This document shows, in pieces, positions 52,122 through 61,491 of a stretch of DNA of 64,000 nt (position 1 is the stretch's first letter; each line of letters begins with the position of its first letter). Source of the DNA: Haloarcula japonica DSM 6131 (GTDB taxonomy: Archaea; Halobacteriota; Halobacteria; Halobacteriales; Haloarculaceae); contig NZ_AOLY01000002.1 in assembly GCF_000336635.1 (NCBI RefSeq), positions 40,233-104,232 of the forward strand, given 5' to 3'. Below the pieces are notes generated by a model. The model was given only the letters and a program-made list of their open reading frames with translations. It had not been told where the DNA came from and ran no database searches. Position numbers and translations under genes: made by a program.

Positions 52122-53249
52122 TTACAGCCGCTCAAGCACCGCGTCGGCGTCGTAGTTGAGCGTCAGCTCGCGGGACCGACCGCGACCCTCAACATTGGTG
52201 TAGTCGGCGTCGATGATGTCGAGCTGATCGAGCTTGTTGATGATCTCGGAGTAGCGCGTGTATCCGAGGTCCGTCTGCTCTGAGAAGGCGTCGTAGATGT
52301 CGCCGGCCTGCTGGCCATCGTGGGCGGCGATGACCTCCACGAGCGCCGTTTCTGAGTCCGATAGTTCCCGCAGCCGGCGGGAGAGGTGGACGTATTTGGA
52401 CTTGTCGTAGGCTTCCTCGACGTCCTCGGTTTCGACGGAGCGTGAGGCGCGCATCTCGGCGTTCATCCCGGCCCGGCGCAGGAGGTCGATACCGACCCGG
52501 AGGTCACCGCCCTGCTCTTCTGTCAGTTCGGCGACGCGGTCAAGCACCGTGGGGCCGACCACGCCCTCGTTGAACCCCCGGTCGGCGCGCTCACCCAGGA
52601 TATCTGCGATTTCGGCCTGGCCGTACGGGTTGAAATACACCTCCTCGGGCCGGAACACGGACTGGACGCGTGTGTCGAGCGCGTCGATGACGTCCAGTTC
52701 GAGGTCCGAGGAGACGCAGATGACGCCGATTTTCGCGCCGGAGTGGGCCTCATGGGCGCGCAGCAGCGAATACAGCGTGTCGCTGGCCTCGCTCTCGTAG
52801 AACAGGTAGTTCACGTCGTCGAGGGCGACGACGAGTACCTCGTCTTCCTCGACCAGTTTATCCGTAATCTGGGAGAACAGCTTCTTGAAGGAGATGCCAG
52901 ACGAGGGCGGTTCGTAGTCGAAAATCTCGGCGAACAGGCGGGAGAAGACGGCATAGCGCGTCGAGTCCATCTGGCAGTTCACCCGAACGGTTTTGACATC
53001 CGTCTGGGCGGTGAGTTCGTCGAAGAGGATCTGAGCGGCCGTCGTCTTCCCCGTTCCGGGCGGCCCGCGGGCGATGACGTTGAGCGGGCGCGACCCCCGG
53101 ACGGCCGGCCGGAGCGCGTACTTCAGCGTCTCCATCTGGGTGTCCCGGTGTTTGAACGTCTCCGGGAGCCAGTCGATCTCGAAGACGTGTTCGTCCCGAA
53201 AGACGGACTCGTCCCAGCCGAGCATCCGGTCCTCGGGATCGTCGCTCAT
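52122..53249 (-). CDS. Orc1/Cdc6-family replication initiator-like protein
   Basis: A 375-aa AAA+ ATPase of the archaeal Orc1/Cdc6 family. Walker A GPPGTGKTTAAQILF, Walker B VVALDDVNYLFYE, sensor 1 VICVSSDLELDVIDALDTRV, sensor 2-like GGDLRVGIDLLRRAG, and a C-terminal winged helix (QQAGDIYDAFSEQTDLGYTR). Haloarchaea carry many such paralogues, not all active at origins. A frame start at GTG 53258 is possible, but the ATG at 53249 lies 27 bp from a TTAAG-type promoter element. The upstream gap shows only a weak origin-box-like sequence, so I do not call an origin here. Confidence 0.9.
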   Translation of the reverse strand: MSDDPEDRMLGWDESVFRDEHVFEIDWLPETFKHRDTQMETLKYALRPAVRGSRPLNVIARGPPGTGKTTAAQILFDELTAQTDVKTVRVNCQMDSTRYAVFSRLFAEIFDYEPPSSGISFKKLFSQITDKLVEEDEVLVVALDDVNYLFYESEASDTLYSLLRAHEAHSGAKIGVICVSSDLELDVIDALDTRVQSVFRPEEVYFNPYGQAEIADILGERADRGFNEGVVGPTVLDRVAELTEEQGGDLRVGIDLLRRAGMNAEMRASRSVETEDVEEAYDKSKYVHLSRRLRELSDSETALVEVIAAHDGQQAGDIYDAFSEQTDLGYTRYSEIINKLDQLDIIDADYTNVEGRGRSRELTLNYDADAVLERL

Positions 53250-53318
53250 CACTTTCACCGAGCTTCGCGGCGCACTTAACCATTTGCCACAGCTTCACGA
53301 GCAGTGACAGGTGCGCGA

Positions 53319-53340
53319 GGCCCCACGGTTTCGCTGGCCG
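53319..53340. promoter_or_regulatory. weak origin-recognition-box-like sequence near the orc gene
   Basis: GCCCCACGGTTTCGCTGGCC (53320-53339) shares C-C-C-C, G-T-T-T-C and C-T-G-G blocks with haloarchaeal ORB elements as I remember them, with altered spacing. Only one copy is seen, and there is no A+T-rich unwinding region nearby. Probably coincidental. Confidence 0.2.
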
Positions 53341-53343
53341 TCG

Positions 53344-55428
53344 CTACTCGAACTTCCCGAGCAGGTCGCTATAGAACCCATCGGCATCGTCGGCACCGTC
53401 GTCGGCGAGCTTCTCGACGATGAGCTCCGGCGTCGAGCGGGCGAGCTTTCCCTTGACCGGGGAGCGCTCGACGCGCAGCTCGCCGTCTTTCAGCCCCTTC
53501 GCCTCGATGCCGTCGATGCTGATGTCGGTTTCGGCGGCCTCGCGGATGTCGCGTGCGAGGTGTGAAACGAAGATGGCCGTGGCCTGCCGTTCGCCCAGCG
53601 CTTCGAGGATGCCCGCCATGATCTTCGCGCTGGCACCGGGCTCGGTGATCGATTCGAGTTCGTCGACCAGTACCATCACCGGCCGGTCGTCGGTCCCGGC
53701 CGCCGGCCCGTCGCCGTCCGCGGTCGCATCGCCGTCAGCAGGTGCCCCGTCCGCTGCCGCCGCTGACCGATGGTCCACGTCGGCGACCAGGTCCCCGAAC
53801 TCCCGCAACGTCGCTTCGAACGCACCGGCGTCGAGCGTCCCCTGGGTCTTGGCGTGGTAGTGGAATTCGGAAATCCGACCGATACGGGCCGACGCCGCGG
53901 GAACGGGCAGGCCCATGTGCGCCAGCGTCGTCACCAGCGCCACGAGGTCGAGTGTCGAGGTCTTCCCACCGCTGTTGACGCCTGAGAGGACCGTTACGCC
54001 TTCGACGGCGTAGTCGACTGGCTCGACTTCGTCAAAGGGAACATCCAGCAGCGGCGAGCGGCCGCCCTCGATGGCGACGCCCTCGGACTCGGTCACCTCG
54101 GGCATCGTGCAGTCGAAGTCGTCGGCGAAACGGGCTATCGCCAGCTCCACGTCGAGTTCCAGCGCGGCGTCGACCAGCGCCGCGGCAGCCTCGCGCATCT
54201 CGGCCAGGTCGTCGGCCAGCTCCTGCTTCCGGCGGGTCGCTCGCTGATCGCGTGCGGCGGTGAGTTCCTCGCGGAGGCGGGCGACGACGTCTTCGCTGTG
54301 TTCGACGGGATAGGCGGGCTCGTCGGGAAACGCCCGGCGCGCCGTCGCCTCCATGTCCCGGAGCGCCAGCGCGTCGACGAGGTGGTCGCGGGCCTTCTCG
54401 ACAGCCGCGGCGTACTCGTCGGCCAGTTCCCGCTGGAGCAACGAGTCGACGCCCGCCCCGCGTTCGACCAGCGACAGCAGGTCCGTCCCTTCGATGGTCA
54501 CGTCCTGCTCCTCGATGGCCTCGCGGAGGTGGTCGTTGGCGACGCTCTCGGCCGTGGACACCGCCGCATCGAGGTCGTCGACGGCGGTGGTGAGCCGGTC
54601 GAGCTCCTCGTCGCCGGTGACGCTGCCGTCCTCGTCGAGCTGGTCCAGCGCCGATAGGAGCGTCTCCAGGTCACACGGCGCGTCGAGGTCGGCGACGCAG
54701 TGGACCTCCGCGGCGGCCCGTATCCGGTCGCGGTTGCGGGCGAAAAATGTGAGCACGCGCTCGGGCACGACAGATTCGGGCTCCTCCAACGCGTTCGGTT
54801 CCACCCGCACGTCGCCCTCGATGTCGACGCCGGCGAAGGCCTCGTCCAGCGCGACGACCGTCGAGTACGAACGTGCGAGTTCAGCCAACTGGCGGGCGTC
54901 GTCGACGACCTCGACGCTGACCTCCGGGATCGCGGCCTGTGCGTCGGCGTAGCGCTCGGCGTCGCGGGTCGCCAGACAGCGGTCACGGACCCGCACGTCG
55001 CCGGGTTGGGCCAGTGGTTCGACAGCCGAGAGGGCGTCGAGAACTGCCGGGTCGGGCTCGCGGGCCATCGCCGACTCGGCGAACGAGCGGACTTCCTCGA
55101 TACGGCTACGGACGCCGCTGGGATAGATCGTCTCCAGCCGCTTCGCGGCGTAGTCGGTCACCGTCCGGTCGGTCAGCAGCGCCAGCGCGTCCTCGTGGAT
55201 CTCCCGGGCGCGTTTCGTTGCGGTGAACCCACCGGGGTCGTCATGTTCGGCCCGGATCGCACCGCGAGCGATGCGGGCGGCCCGACCCTCGCTTATGCCC
55301 GGTGCGCGCGCGAGCGACGCCACGTCGCCGTCCCGGAGTGCCGCCTCCGGGTCGTCTAGCTCCCGGAGCGCCGCGGCTGTCTTCGCCCCGACCCCCGGAA
55401 CCGATTCGAGCTCCATCTGCCCGCTCAT
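53344..55428 (-). CDS. MutS-related ATPase with N-terminal helix-hairpin-helix
   Basis: A 694-aa protein combining an N-terminal helix-hairpin-helix (MELESVPGVGAKTAAALREL), a long helical lever/clamp region, and a C-terminal MutS-type ATPase: Walker A LSGVNSGGKTSTLD, MGLPVPAASARIGRI, Walker B VMVLVDELESITEPGASAKI and the S-H-L-A-R-D signature of MutS5/MutS2-like proteins. It lacks the F-x-E mismatch domain and the Smr nuclease of bacterial MutS2. Expected substrates are branched or recombination intermediates. A low-complexity insertion (D-G-A-P-A-D-G-D-A-T) interrupts the ATPase domain. It precedes the orc gene by 85 bp. Confidence 0.88.
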   Translation of the reverse strand: MSGQMELESVPGVGAKTAAALRELDDPEAALRDGDVASLARAPGISEGRAARIARGAIRAEHDDPGGFTATKRAREIHEDALALLTDRTVTDYAAKRLETIYPSGVRSRIEEVRSFAESAMAREPDPAVLDALSAVEPLAQPGDVRVRDRCLATRDAERYADAQAAIPEVSVEVVDDARQLAELARSYSTVVALDEAFAGVDIEGDVRVEPNALEEPESVVPERVLTFFARNRDRIRAAAEVHCVADLDAPCDLETLLSALDQLDEDGSVTGDEELDRLTTAVDDLDAAVSTAESVANDHLREAIEEQDVTIEGTDLLSLVERGAGVDSLLQRELADEYAAAVEKARDHLVDALALRDMEATARRAFPDEPAYPVEHSEDVVARLREELTAARDQRATRRKQELADDLAEMREAAAALVDAALELDVELAIARFADDFDCTMPEVTESEGVAIEGGRSPLLDVPFDEVEPVDYAVEGVTVLSGVNSGGKTSTLDLVALVTTLAHMGLPVPAASARIGRISEFHYHAKTQGTLDAGAFEATLREFGDLVADVDHRSAAAADGAPADGDATADGDGPAAGTDDRPVMVLVDELESITEPGASAKIMAGILEALGERQATAIFVSHLARDIREAAETDISIDGIEAKGLKDGELRVERSPVKGKLARSTPELIVEKLADDGADDADGFYSDLLGKFE

Positions 55429-55554
55429 TCGACGCCAGCGAGAAAAAACCCGTCGCCCGCGCCGGACGCGACCATCGGTTCACTGCCGCCGGAGCGCCCC
55501 CAGCCGAACACCGAACGCGAAGGCGTTTTTGCGCTCCGCCGAGAAGGAAGTCCC

Positions 55555-56436
55555 ATGTCTGCTGTTTCGGAGAAGCTAACGGCCGCCCGCGAAGACCTCG
55601 AATCGCGAGACGGCGTGCTGATCGCCTTCTCCGGTGGTGTCGATTCGAGTGTCGTCGCCGCGCTGGCCCACGATGCCCTCGGCGACGACGCCATCGCCTG
55701 TACTGCCAAATCTGAGACGCTCCCCGCCGCAGAGCTTACGGACGCCACCCGCGTCGCCGAGGAGATCGGCATCCGCCACGAGATCGTGGAGTTCTCCGAG
55801 CTCGACAGCGACGAGTTCATCCAGAACGACGACATGCGGTGTTACCACTGCCGGTCGATGCGGCTGGGCGCAATGTACGACCGTGCCCGTGAACTCGACA
55901 TAGACGTCGTGTGTGATGGGACGAACGCCTCCGACGTGGGCGAGGGCCACCGCCCCGGCCTGCGCGCCGTCGAGGAACTGGACGCCTACTCACCGCTACT
56001 GGAACATAACATCGAGAAATCCGAGGTCCGTGAAATCGCTCACGAGTACGATCTTTCGGTCGCCGACAAGCCCTCGATGGCGTGTCTCTCCTCGCGGATT
56101 CCGACCGGCCTCGAAGTGACCGAAGAACGGCTCTCCCGCGTCGAGAAGGCCGAACGCCTCCTGCGGACGTGGGGCTTCGAGCAGTTCCGCGTGCGCGACC
56201 ACGACGGCCTCGCCCGCATCGAGGTCGGCGAGGCGGAACTCGAAACCGCGCTCGACCCTGACTTCGTCCGCACCGCCCGCGACCACATCGAGGACTGTGG
56301 CTTCGACCACGTGACGCTCGACCTCCACGGGTACGAAACCGGCAGTGTGAGCCCGGAGACAGAGGAGGGGGCCGAAGAAGAGACTGAAGATGTTGTCAGC
56401 AACGTTTTCGACGCCGACTATCCGTCCGTCGACTGA
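55555..56436 (+). CDS. larE: ATP-dependent sacrificial sulfur transferase LarE
   Basis: LarE of the PP-loop family adenylates and thiolates the nickel-pincer cofactor precursor, sacrificing its own cysteine sulfur. The 293-aa product has PP-loop AFSGGVDSSVVAAL (SGGVDSS at 26-32), DDMRCYHCRSM and the catalytic Cys177 in KPSMACLSSRIP. In family members without LarABC the enzyme may thiolate other targets; larA/B/C are not in this window. The C-terminus is an acidic tail after GSVSPETEEGAEEE. It is divergent from the MutS-related gene. Confidence 0.9.
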   Translation: MSAVSEKLTAAREDLESRDGVLIAFSGGVDSSVVAALAHDALGDDAIACTAKSETLPAAELTDATRVAEEIGIRHEIVEFSELDSDEFIQNDDMRCYHCRSMRLGAMYDRARELDIDVVCDGTNASDVGEGHRPGLRAVEELDAYSPLLEHNIEKSEVREIAHEYDLSVADKPSMACLSSRIPTGLEVTEERLSRVEKAERLLRTWGFEQFRVRDHDGLARIEVGEAELETALDPDFVRTARDHIEDCGFDHVTLDLHGYETGSVSPETEEGAEEETEDVVSNVFDADYPSVD

Positions 56437-56490
56437 GGCCGCGAAACGACAGTTGTCCGGCCGCACAGTAACAAGGTTCTCGGTACCCGC

Positions 56491-57120
56491 TCAGTCCAAC
56501 AGCGCGCGCCAACCGGTCAGTTCCTCGCCGACCAGTTCCGGTTCGTCCCCGCCGAGCCGAATCTCGTTGACGGCGCAGTTCGGCTGTGAGTCCTCGGCCA
56601 GCGCCGCGTCGGGGTCGCTGTCCGTGAGCTTCGCCAGCAGGACCTTGATGACGCCGCCGTGGGTGACCACCAGCGTCGTCTCGCCGGCGTCGGTGGCCGT
56701 GATCGCCCGGTCCCACGCCGACTCGACCCGCCCGCGGAAGGTCGGGATACCCTCGCCGCCCTCCGGGGCCGCATCGAGCGAGATGACGCTCGCGTCCCGG
56801 TCGTGGTCGGGGAACTCATCGAGCAGTTCCTCGGCGTACAGGCCCTGCACGACGCCGAAGCCGCGCTCGCGCCAGTCGGTATCGAACTCGGGGTCGGGTA
56901 ACCCACCGTAGCCGTCGCCGACCGCGGCGGCCGTCTCGCGTGTGCGCCGGAGGTCCGACGCGAAGACGCGGTCAATGCCGTAGCGCTCACCGAGCCATGT
57001 TCCGAGAGCTGTGGCCTGCGTCTGTCCTTGTTCGGTCAGCCGACTCGGGGCCCACCCCTGGATGCGCCCGTCGCGGTTCCACGTCGTCTCGCCGTGCCGG
57101 GCCACGAGCAGCGTCCCCAT
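56491..57120 (-). CDS. histidine phosphatase family protein
   Basis: A 209-aa phosphoglycerate-mutase-like phosphatase. Catalytic RHGETTWNRDGRIQGW at the start, the second Arg in FASDLRRTRETA, and the second His in TTLVVTHGGVIKVLL complete the active site. The start MGTLLVARHGE at 57120 is one base after the tatC stop, so it is probably co-transcribed. Substrate (alpha-ribazole phosphate, sugar phosphate or phosphoprotein) cannot be told. Confidence 0.9.
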   Translation of the reverse strand: MGTLLVARHGETTWNRDGRIQGWAPSRLTEQGQTQATALGTWLGERYGIDRVFASDLRRTRETAAAVGDGYGGLPDPEFDTDWRERGFGVVQGLYAEELLDEFPDHDRDASVISLDAAPEGGEGIPTFRGRVESAWDRAITATDAGETTLVVTHGGVIKVLLAKLTDSDPDAALAEDSQPNCAVNEIRLGGDEPELVGEELTGWRALLD

Positions 57121-57121
57121 G

Positions 57122-58744
57122 CTAGGCCTCCTCCCCACTTCGCCAGCGCGCGACGGCGATGGTCCCCTCGTAGAGGAGGACGAGGCCGACGGCGACGGCG
57201 ATTGCGGCGTTTCTCGGGAGACTGAACTGGTTGACGAGGCGGAACAGCGTCGGGTCGGGGCTGCCGAGGTAGCCGACGACGATGGCGACGGCCCACACCG
57301 GCAGGCGGGCGGCCCGGAACCCGCGCCAGAGTTTGACCGAGCCGTAGTAGTTCTTGTTCACGTACGCCAGCGCCTCAAACAGGACGATCATCCCGCCGCC
57401 GACGAGCATCGGCGTGGCGTTGCCGAGGCCGACGGCTGCGAGCGTCTCCGTCACTGCGGCCGGGAGCTGCTCGTAGTAGCCCGTGGGCACCGGCGCGGGG
57501 CTGAGGACGTAGCCGGCGATGCCGAACACCGCCCACGCTGCGGGACGGCGTGCGGCGAGGTCATCGGCCGTCGGGACCGGCGACGTGCTGCCGGTCCAGC
57601 GAAGGAGCAACAGGGTGCCCTCGAATAGCCCGATCATCGTCACGGCGACCATGAGCGGGGCCATCCCAGTCGGGTCCGGGCTGAACAGGAACGCCACGGC
57701 GGCGAAGCCGCCCCAGAAGTACAGCCGCCGGTCCTGCAGCCACTGGCGGGTCGTCACGCCCATCATCACCGCGAGCATCACGAACAGCGGGATCTGGAAA
57801 ATGAGCGCGAACAGCCCGAGCATCAGGATAATGAGATTGAACGTCTCGCTCAGGCCGAAGGCCAGGTCGGCCGCGCGGTCGGAGTAGGTGATGAAGTAAT
57901 CGAACATCGCCCGCAGCACGGCGAAGTACGCGAAGCCGACGCCGACGGCTGCGAGCACGAGGCTCGTCGGCACCGCGGCGAGGTAGTAGCGCCGCTCGCG
58001 GGGGTACAGCCCCGGCCGCATGAACAGGTACGTCTGGTAAACGAACACCGGCAAGGCAGCGATAAAGCCGACTAGCGAGGACACCTTGAGCCGTGCCAGA
58101 ATGAGCGCGAGCGGGTTGTAGACGTTCGGACAGTCAGCGCCCTCAACGACGCTACCGTCGACGTTCGTCGCGACCTGGCCGCAGGCCTCGGCCGGTCCGT
58201 CGAGGAAGGAGTACCACAGGAAGTTGATGAGTTCGTCGGAGTACGGCAAGGCGATAACGGCGACGACGGCCATCACGCCGACGACGACGAACAGCCGCAT
58301 CGCCATCTCCTCGACGTGGTCGGCCAGGGGCATCTCCTCGTCGTCGGGCGCGCCCTGGTCGACGATGTCGTCGTCCGGGTCGTATGTCGGTGCGTTCCCG
58401 CCGCCGGTCGTCGGCGCAGCACCACCGGCACCGGCCGGTGACGGCGTCGACTTGCCCCAGTCGGTCGGAACGTCCGCCGGCACAGCCGCGGTGACCTCCG
58501 ACGCGTCGCGGTCGAACAGCCCGTCGCTGGATTCGGCTTCAGTCGGCCCGGCGTGTGAGCCAATAGTATGCTCGTCGCCGCCGGCCGGTGCGGGTCCGGG
58601 ACCCGTCACATCGTCCGTCTCCCGATTGGCATCGGCTTCGGCCACGGGGTCGGTAGGGAGTGACGAATCATCGGACTCGTCGTCGGACGGTAGTGGCGGC
58701 TCATCGGGCCCGCGCCGCTCGTCGTCTGCGTCACCGTCCTCCAT
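57122..58744 (-). CDS. tatC: twin-arginine translocase TatC (single unit) with long acidic N-terminus
   Basis: A 540-aa TatC, the receptor of the twin-arginine export machinery that haloarchaea use for most secreted proteins. About 135 residues of disordered Asp/Pro-rich sequence precede the membrane domain, which starts DDEEMPLADHVEEMAMRLFV. Conserved TatC landmarks: SLVGFIAALPVFVYQTYLFM, RPGLYPRERRYY, and the later LFALIFQIPLFVMLAVMMGV and YFWGGFAAVAFLFSPDPTGM. A further C-terminal set of helices (about residues 400-530) goes beyond the six-helix core. It is divergent from the double TatC, as in other haloarchaea (tatCo/tatCt). The final letter of the name is not certain from sequence alone. 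Confidence 0.92.
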   Translation of the reverse strand: MEDGDADDERRGPDEPPLPSDDESDDSSLPTDPVAEADANRETDDVTGPGPAPAGGDEHTIGSHAGPTEAESSDGLFDRDASEVTAAVPADVPTDWGKSTPSPAGAGGAAPTTGGGNAPTYDPDDDIVDQGAPDDEEMPLADHVEEMAMRLFVVVGVMAVVAVIALPYSDELINFLWYSFLDGPAEACGQVATNVDGSVVEGADCPNVYNPLALILARLKVSSLVGFIAALPVFVYQTYLFMRPGLYPRERRYYLAAVPTSLVLAAVGVGFAYFAVLRAMFDYFITYSDRAADLAFGLSETFNLIILMLGLFALIFQIPLFVMLAVMMGVTTRQWLQDRRLYFWGGFAAVAFLFSPDPTGMAPLMVAVTMIGLFEGTLLLLRWTGSTSPVPTADDLAARRPAAWAVFGIAGYVLSPAPVPTGYYEQLPAAVTETLAAVGLGNATPMLVGGGMIVLFEALAYVNKNYYGSVKLWRGFRAARLPVWAVAIVVGYLGSPDPTLFRLVNQFSLPRNAAIAVAVGLVLLYEGTIAVARWRSGEEA

Positions 58745-58848
58745 CTGTCCCGGGCTTAGACGGTGGGTGTTGTAAACTTTCTTTTCGAGCAGTGGCCGTC
58801 ACCGGGATGAATAAATTGATAACGCCCACTGGGCTAGGCACAGAGAAG

Positions 58849-61044
58849 ATGGCGAGTGCTATCGACGAGGACACCGTCCAGACGGTCCAGAGCGGGCGCG
58901 CCACGCTCGGCGCGATGCTCCGCTCGGCACAGGTGCACCTTCAGAAGGTGTTCATCGTCTTCGTCATCGGGATGATCGGCACGATCATGGGACTGCAGTA
59001 CGGCGTCTGGGACACGCTGCGTGCCGATCTCCTGTACTCGCAGATGGACCTCACCACGCAGGAGGCCACGAGCATCGTCGCGGTCACGCCGTTCGACGTC
59101 ATCCTCCTGCAGGTGAAAATCGGAGCCGTTATCGGGATTCTCATGTCGCTTCCGCTGCTGATTTACTTCGGCCGCGACGGGCTCCGCCAGCGCGGCTGGT
59201 GGCCGGCCGAACACATCCCGACCTGGAAGGGCGCGCTGTTCGTCAGCATAAGTCTGGGGCTGTTTTTCGGCGGCGTCGCCTACGCCTACGAGCTGTTCTT
59301 CCCGCTGATGTTCAACTTCCTGGCCGGGGACGCGTTCAAGGCCGGCTTCACGCCGCAGTACTCCATCGTCAAGTGGTTCCAGTTCGTGTTCCTGCTGGCC
59401 GTCTCCTTCGGGCTCGCCGCCCAGTTGCCGCTCGTGATGACGGTGCTTTCCTACACCGAAATTGTCCCCTACGAGACGTTCCGGGACAAGTGGCGCTACG
59501 CGGTGATGGGGATTTTCGCCTTCGGTGCGCTGTTCTCGCCGCCGGACCCCTTTACGCAGATTATGTGGGCCGCGCCGCTGTGTGGCCTCTACGGTATCAG
59601 CCTCGCGCTGGCGAAGCTCGCGATGCTGGTCAGGCGCTCCGGTGACCTCGTCAGTACCAGTACTGTCGCCCGTGGGCACTGGAACACGATTCTCGGTGGT
59701 GCAGTACTGGGCGGCGGCATGGTGTACTACTTCCTGGCGACGCCGGCGTTCCAGTACATTCAGCGGTTCGCCGAGGTGTTCCCCTCCGACCGGCTCACCG
59801 GCGACATCCAGCCGCCGGCGCTGTTCGGGCTCCCCGTCGAGAGCACGGCATTGCTTCTCGCCACCGTGTTCGGTGTCATCGGTGCTGTCGTCGTCCTCTA
59901 CTATCACGTCCTGACCGCCCTCTCGGAGAAGGCCGGCCCCGGTCAGGTCGGCGACCCGACGGCCATCGACATCGATGAACTCAACGCCTCGGCCGTCGAG
60001 GTCGCGCCCCCTGAAGTGTTCGAGGAGATGGCCGAACACGAGGCCTTGGCCCACGCCGACACCGCGCTGGCAAACGACGACAAGGAGAAGGCCCAGGCCG
60101 TCCTCGACCGCTGGGACATGGCCCACGAGGACGACACGGCGGGCGAGACCGGCGATGGCGCGGACGGGGCCCCCGAGGGGGACCCCGAAGAAGAGACCGG
60201 CGTGTTCACCTCGACGACCGCCGGCATGGTCGACGCGTTCACCGAGGACGAGACCACTGAAGACGAGATCGGCGGCTACTACTACGACATCCAGTTCATC
60301 CTCAGCGCGCTGGCCTCCCGGGCGTTCGTGATTCTGGGCATCTTCGGCGCGGTGCTGGCCGCCGGATTCCTGTTCCTCTATCAGGGCGGCATCGGATCGA
60401 TACAGCGGACGTTCGTCAGCCGGCTCCCGCCGGAGATGGCCGCCGACGTGAGCATCGTCACGCTCCACCCCGTCGAGCACCTGGTGTTCATCGTCAAGTT
60501 CTCGACGATACTCGGGGCCGTCTCGGTCATCCCCGTGGTGCTGTACTTCGCGTGGCCGGCAATGCGCGAGCGCGGCCTCGTCATCGGCAACCGCAACATC
60601 CTGGGCATCTGGGGCGGGACGCTGTTCGCCGCGCTCATCGGCGGGAGCCTGCTCGGGTTCCTCTACGTGGCCCCGATGACCATCTCCTGGATCGCCTACG
60701 ACCAACTGAACTCGAACATGGTTATCGCCTACCGGGTGAGCAAGTTCGGCTGGCTCGTGTTCTTCCTCACTATCGGAATTGGCCTGCTGGCGGAGATCCC
60801 GGTGACGATGTTCCTCTTCCACAAGGGCGGCATCATCCCGTTCCGCCTGATGTACGAGCGCTGGCGAGAGGTCGTCATCGCCATCGTCGCCCTCTCGGCA
60901 ATTCTCTCACCGAGCGGCATCTTCACGATGTTCATCGTCGGCATTCCGACGGCGTTTTCGTACATGCTCGGTCTCGGCATCCTCTGGGTGTACACGCTCG
61001 GCGGCCGGCGGACGACGAACCGGCGCAGCGAACCGGCCGACTGA
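58849..61044 (+). CDS. double (fused) TatC protein of the Tat pathway (TatCt)
   Basis: A 731-aa protein made of two fused TatC domains separated by an acidic cytoplasmic linker (about residues 370-475). First unit: RSAQVHLQKVFIVFVIGMIG, PLLIYFGRDGLRQRGWWPAE, and WRYAVMGIFAFGALFSPPDP. Second unit: HLVFIVKFSTILGAVSVIPV and FRLMYERWREVVIAIVALSA. The 14-helix double TatC is a haloarchaeal hallmark, known as TatCt. The frame reaches an ATG at 58807; the TATA-like AATAAATTG at 58810-58818 favours the ATG at 58849. It works with TatC and TatA proteins, which are not in the window. Confidence 0.93.
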   Translation: MASAIDEDTVQTVQSGRATLGAMLRSAQVHLQKVFIVFVIGMIGTIMGLQYGVWDTLRADLLYSQMDLTTQEATSIVAVTPFDVILLQVKIGAVIGILMSLPLLIYFGRDGLRQRGWWPAEHIPTWKGALFVSISLGLFFGGVAYAYELFFPLMFNFLAGDAFKAGFTPQYSIVKWFQFVFLLAVSFGLAAQLPLVMTVLSYTEIVPYETFRDKWRYAVMGIFAFGALFSPPDPFTQIMWAAPLCGLYGISLALAKLAMLVRRSGDLVSTSTVARGHWNTILGGAVLGGGMVYYFLATPAFQYIQRFAEVFPSDRLTGDIQPPALFGLPVESTALLLATVFGVIGAVVVLYYHVLTALSEKAGPGQVGDPTAIDIDELNASAVEVAPPEVFEEMAEHEALAHADTALANDDKEKAQAVLDRWDMAHEDDTAGETGDGADGAPEGDPEEETGVFTSTTAGMVDAFTEDETTEDEIGGYYYDIQFILSALASRAFVILGIFGAVLAAGFLFLYQGGIGSIQRTFVSRLPPEMAADVSIVTLHPVEHLVFIVKFSTILGAVSVIPVVLYFAWPAMRERGLVIGNRNILGIWGGTLFAALIGGSLLGFLYVAPMTISWIAYDQLNSNMVIAYRVSKFGWLVFFLTIGIGLLAEIPVTMFLFHKGGIIPFRLMYERWREVVIAIVALSAILSPSGIFTMFIVGIPTAFSYMLGLGILWVYTLGGRRTTNRRSEPAD

Positions 61045-61074
61045 TAGCTGTTCGCGGAGACGAGTCGGGGAGTG

Positions 61075-61160
61075 TTATTCGACGATGATCGCGCCACCGT
61101 CCCGGTCGTGGAACGCGCAGTGATACTCGTAACGGCCCGTAACCTCGATAACAACCCCGC
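61075..61160 (-). pseudogene. C-terminal remnant of a halocyanin/plastocyanin-like gene
   Basis: On the reverse strand the frame before TAA at 61075-61077 reads VIEVTGRYEYHCAFHDRDGG and then A-I-I-V-E-stop. It matches the last strand of blue-copper proteins (Y-E-Y-x-C-x2-H near the C-terminus), but the axial Met is absent and the upstream sequence loses the pattern at about 61160 (R-S-A-E-R-S). No start codon with domain sequence exists. Hence a decayed fragment, not a gene. Confidence 0.5.
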
Positions 61161-61314
61161 GAGACGCTTCTCTACTGGCCGAAATCTGGGATTTTCTCCA
61201 TCCGGCCTGTCGTGAGTGCAGTAGCTCTCGTGATGCCCGGAGACCGCCTGCGAGCTGATACGTCCGGTCGGCAAACCGCAGTGGCTAAGCATATGCTCGA
61301 TATATTCCCCAGAT

Positions 61315-61491
61315 ATGCCCAAGATAAGCGTCGAAGTCCCTGCTGAACTGCTGAACGACATCGACAAGCACGTCGGCGAGGACGGGAAGTTCGTCAACCG
61401 AAGCGAGGCCATTCGGGCCTCAGTACGAAAGACGCTTGACATGCTCGACGACATCGATGAACGGCAGGGACGACTCGACGATGAGCAGTGA
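61315..61491 (+). CDS. ribbon-helix-helix DNA-binding protein
   Basis: A 58-aa CopG/NikR-type regulator. The strand MPKISVEVPAELLNDIDKHV contacts DNA and the helices K-F-V-N-R-S-E-A-I-R-A-S-V-R-K-T form the dimer core. The tail is acidic. Its last 11 bp overlap the start of the transporter gene, so it is probably co-translated and may control it. TATA-like element near 61290 (ATATGCTCGATATATTC). Too short for the usual gene callers, but the fold is unmistakable. Confidence 0.85.
   Translation: MPKISVEVPAELLNDIDKHVGEDGKFVNRSEAIRASVRKTLDMLDDIDERQGRLDDEQ

Noticed and set aside
53319..53340. Replication origin beside the orc gene
   Set aside because: Only one weak ORB-like sequence, no inverted pair and no A+T-rich unwinding region in the 94-bp gap.
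58834..60822. 662-codon reverse frame opposite the double tatC
   Set aside because: His/Arg/Asp-rich mirror sequence typical of antisense to membrane-protein genes.
61045..61314. Intact halocyanin gene
   Set aside because: Only the last strand is recognisable; the upstream frame lacks the rest of the domain and the axial Met is missing.
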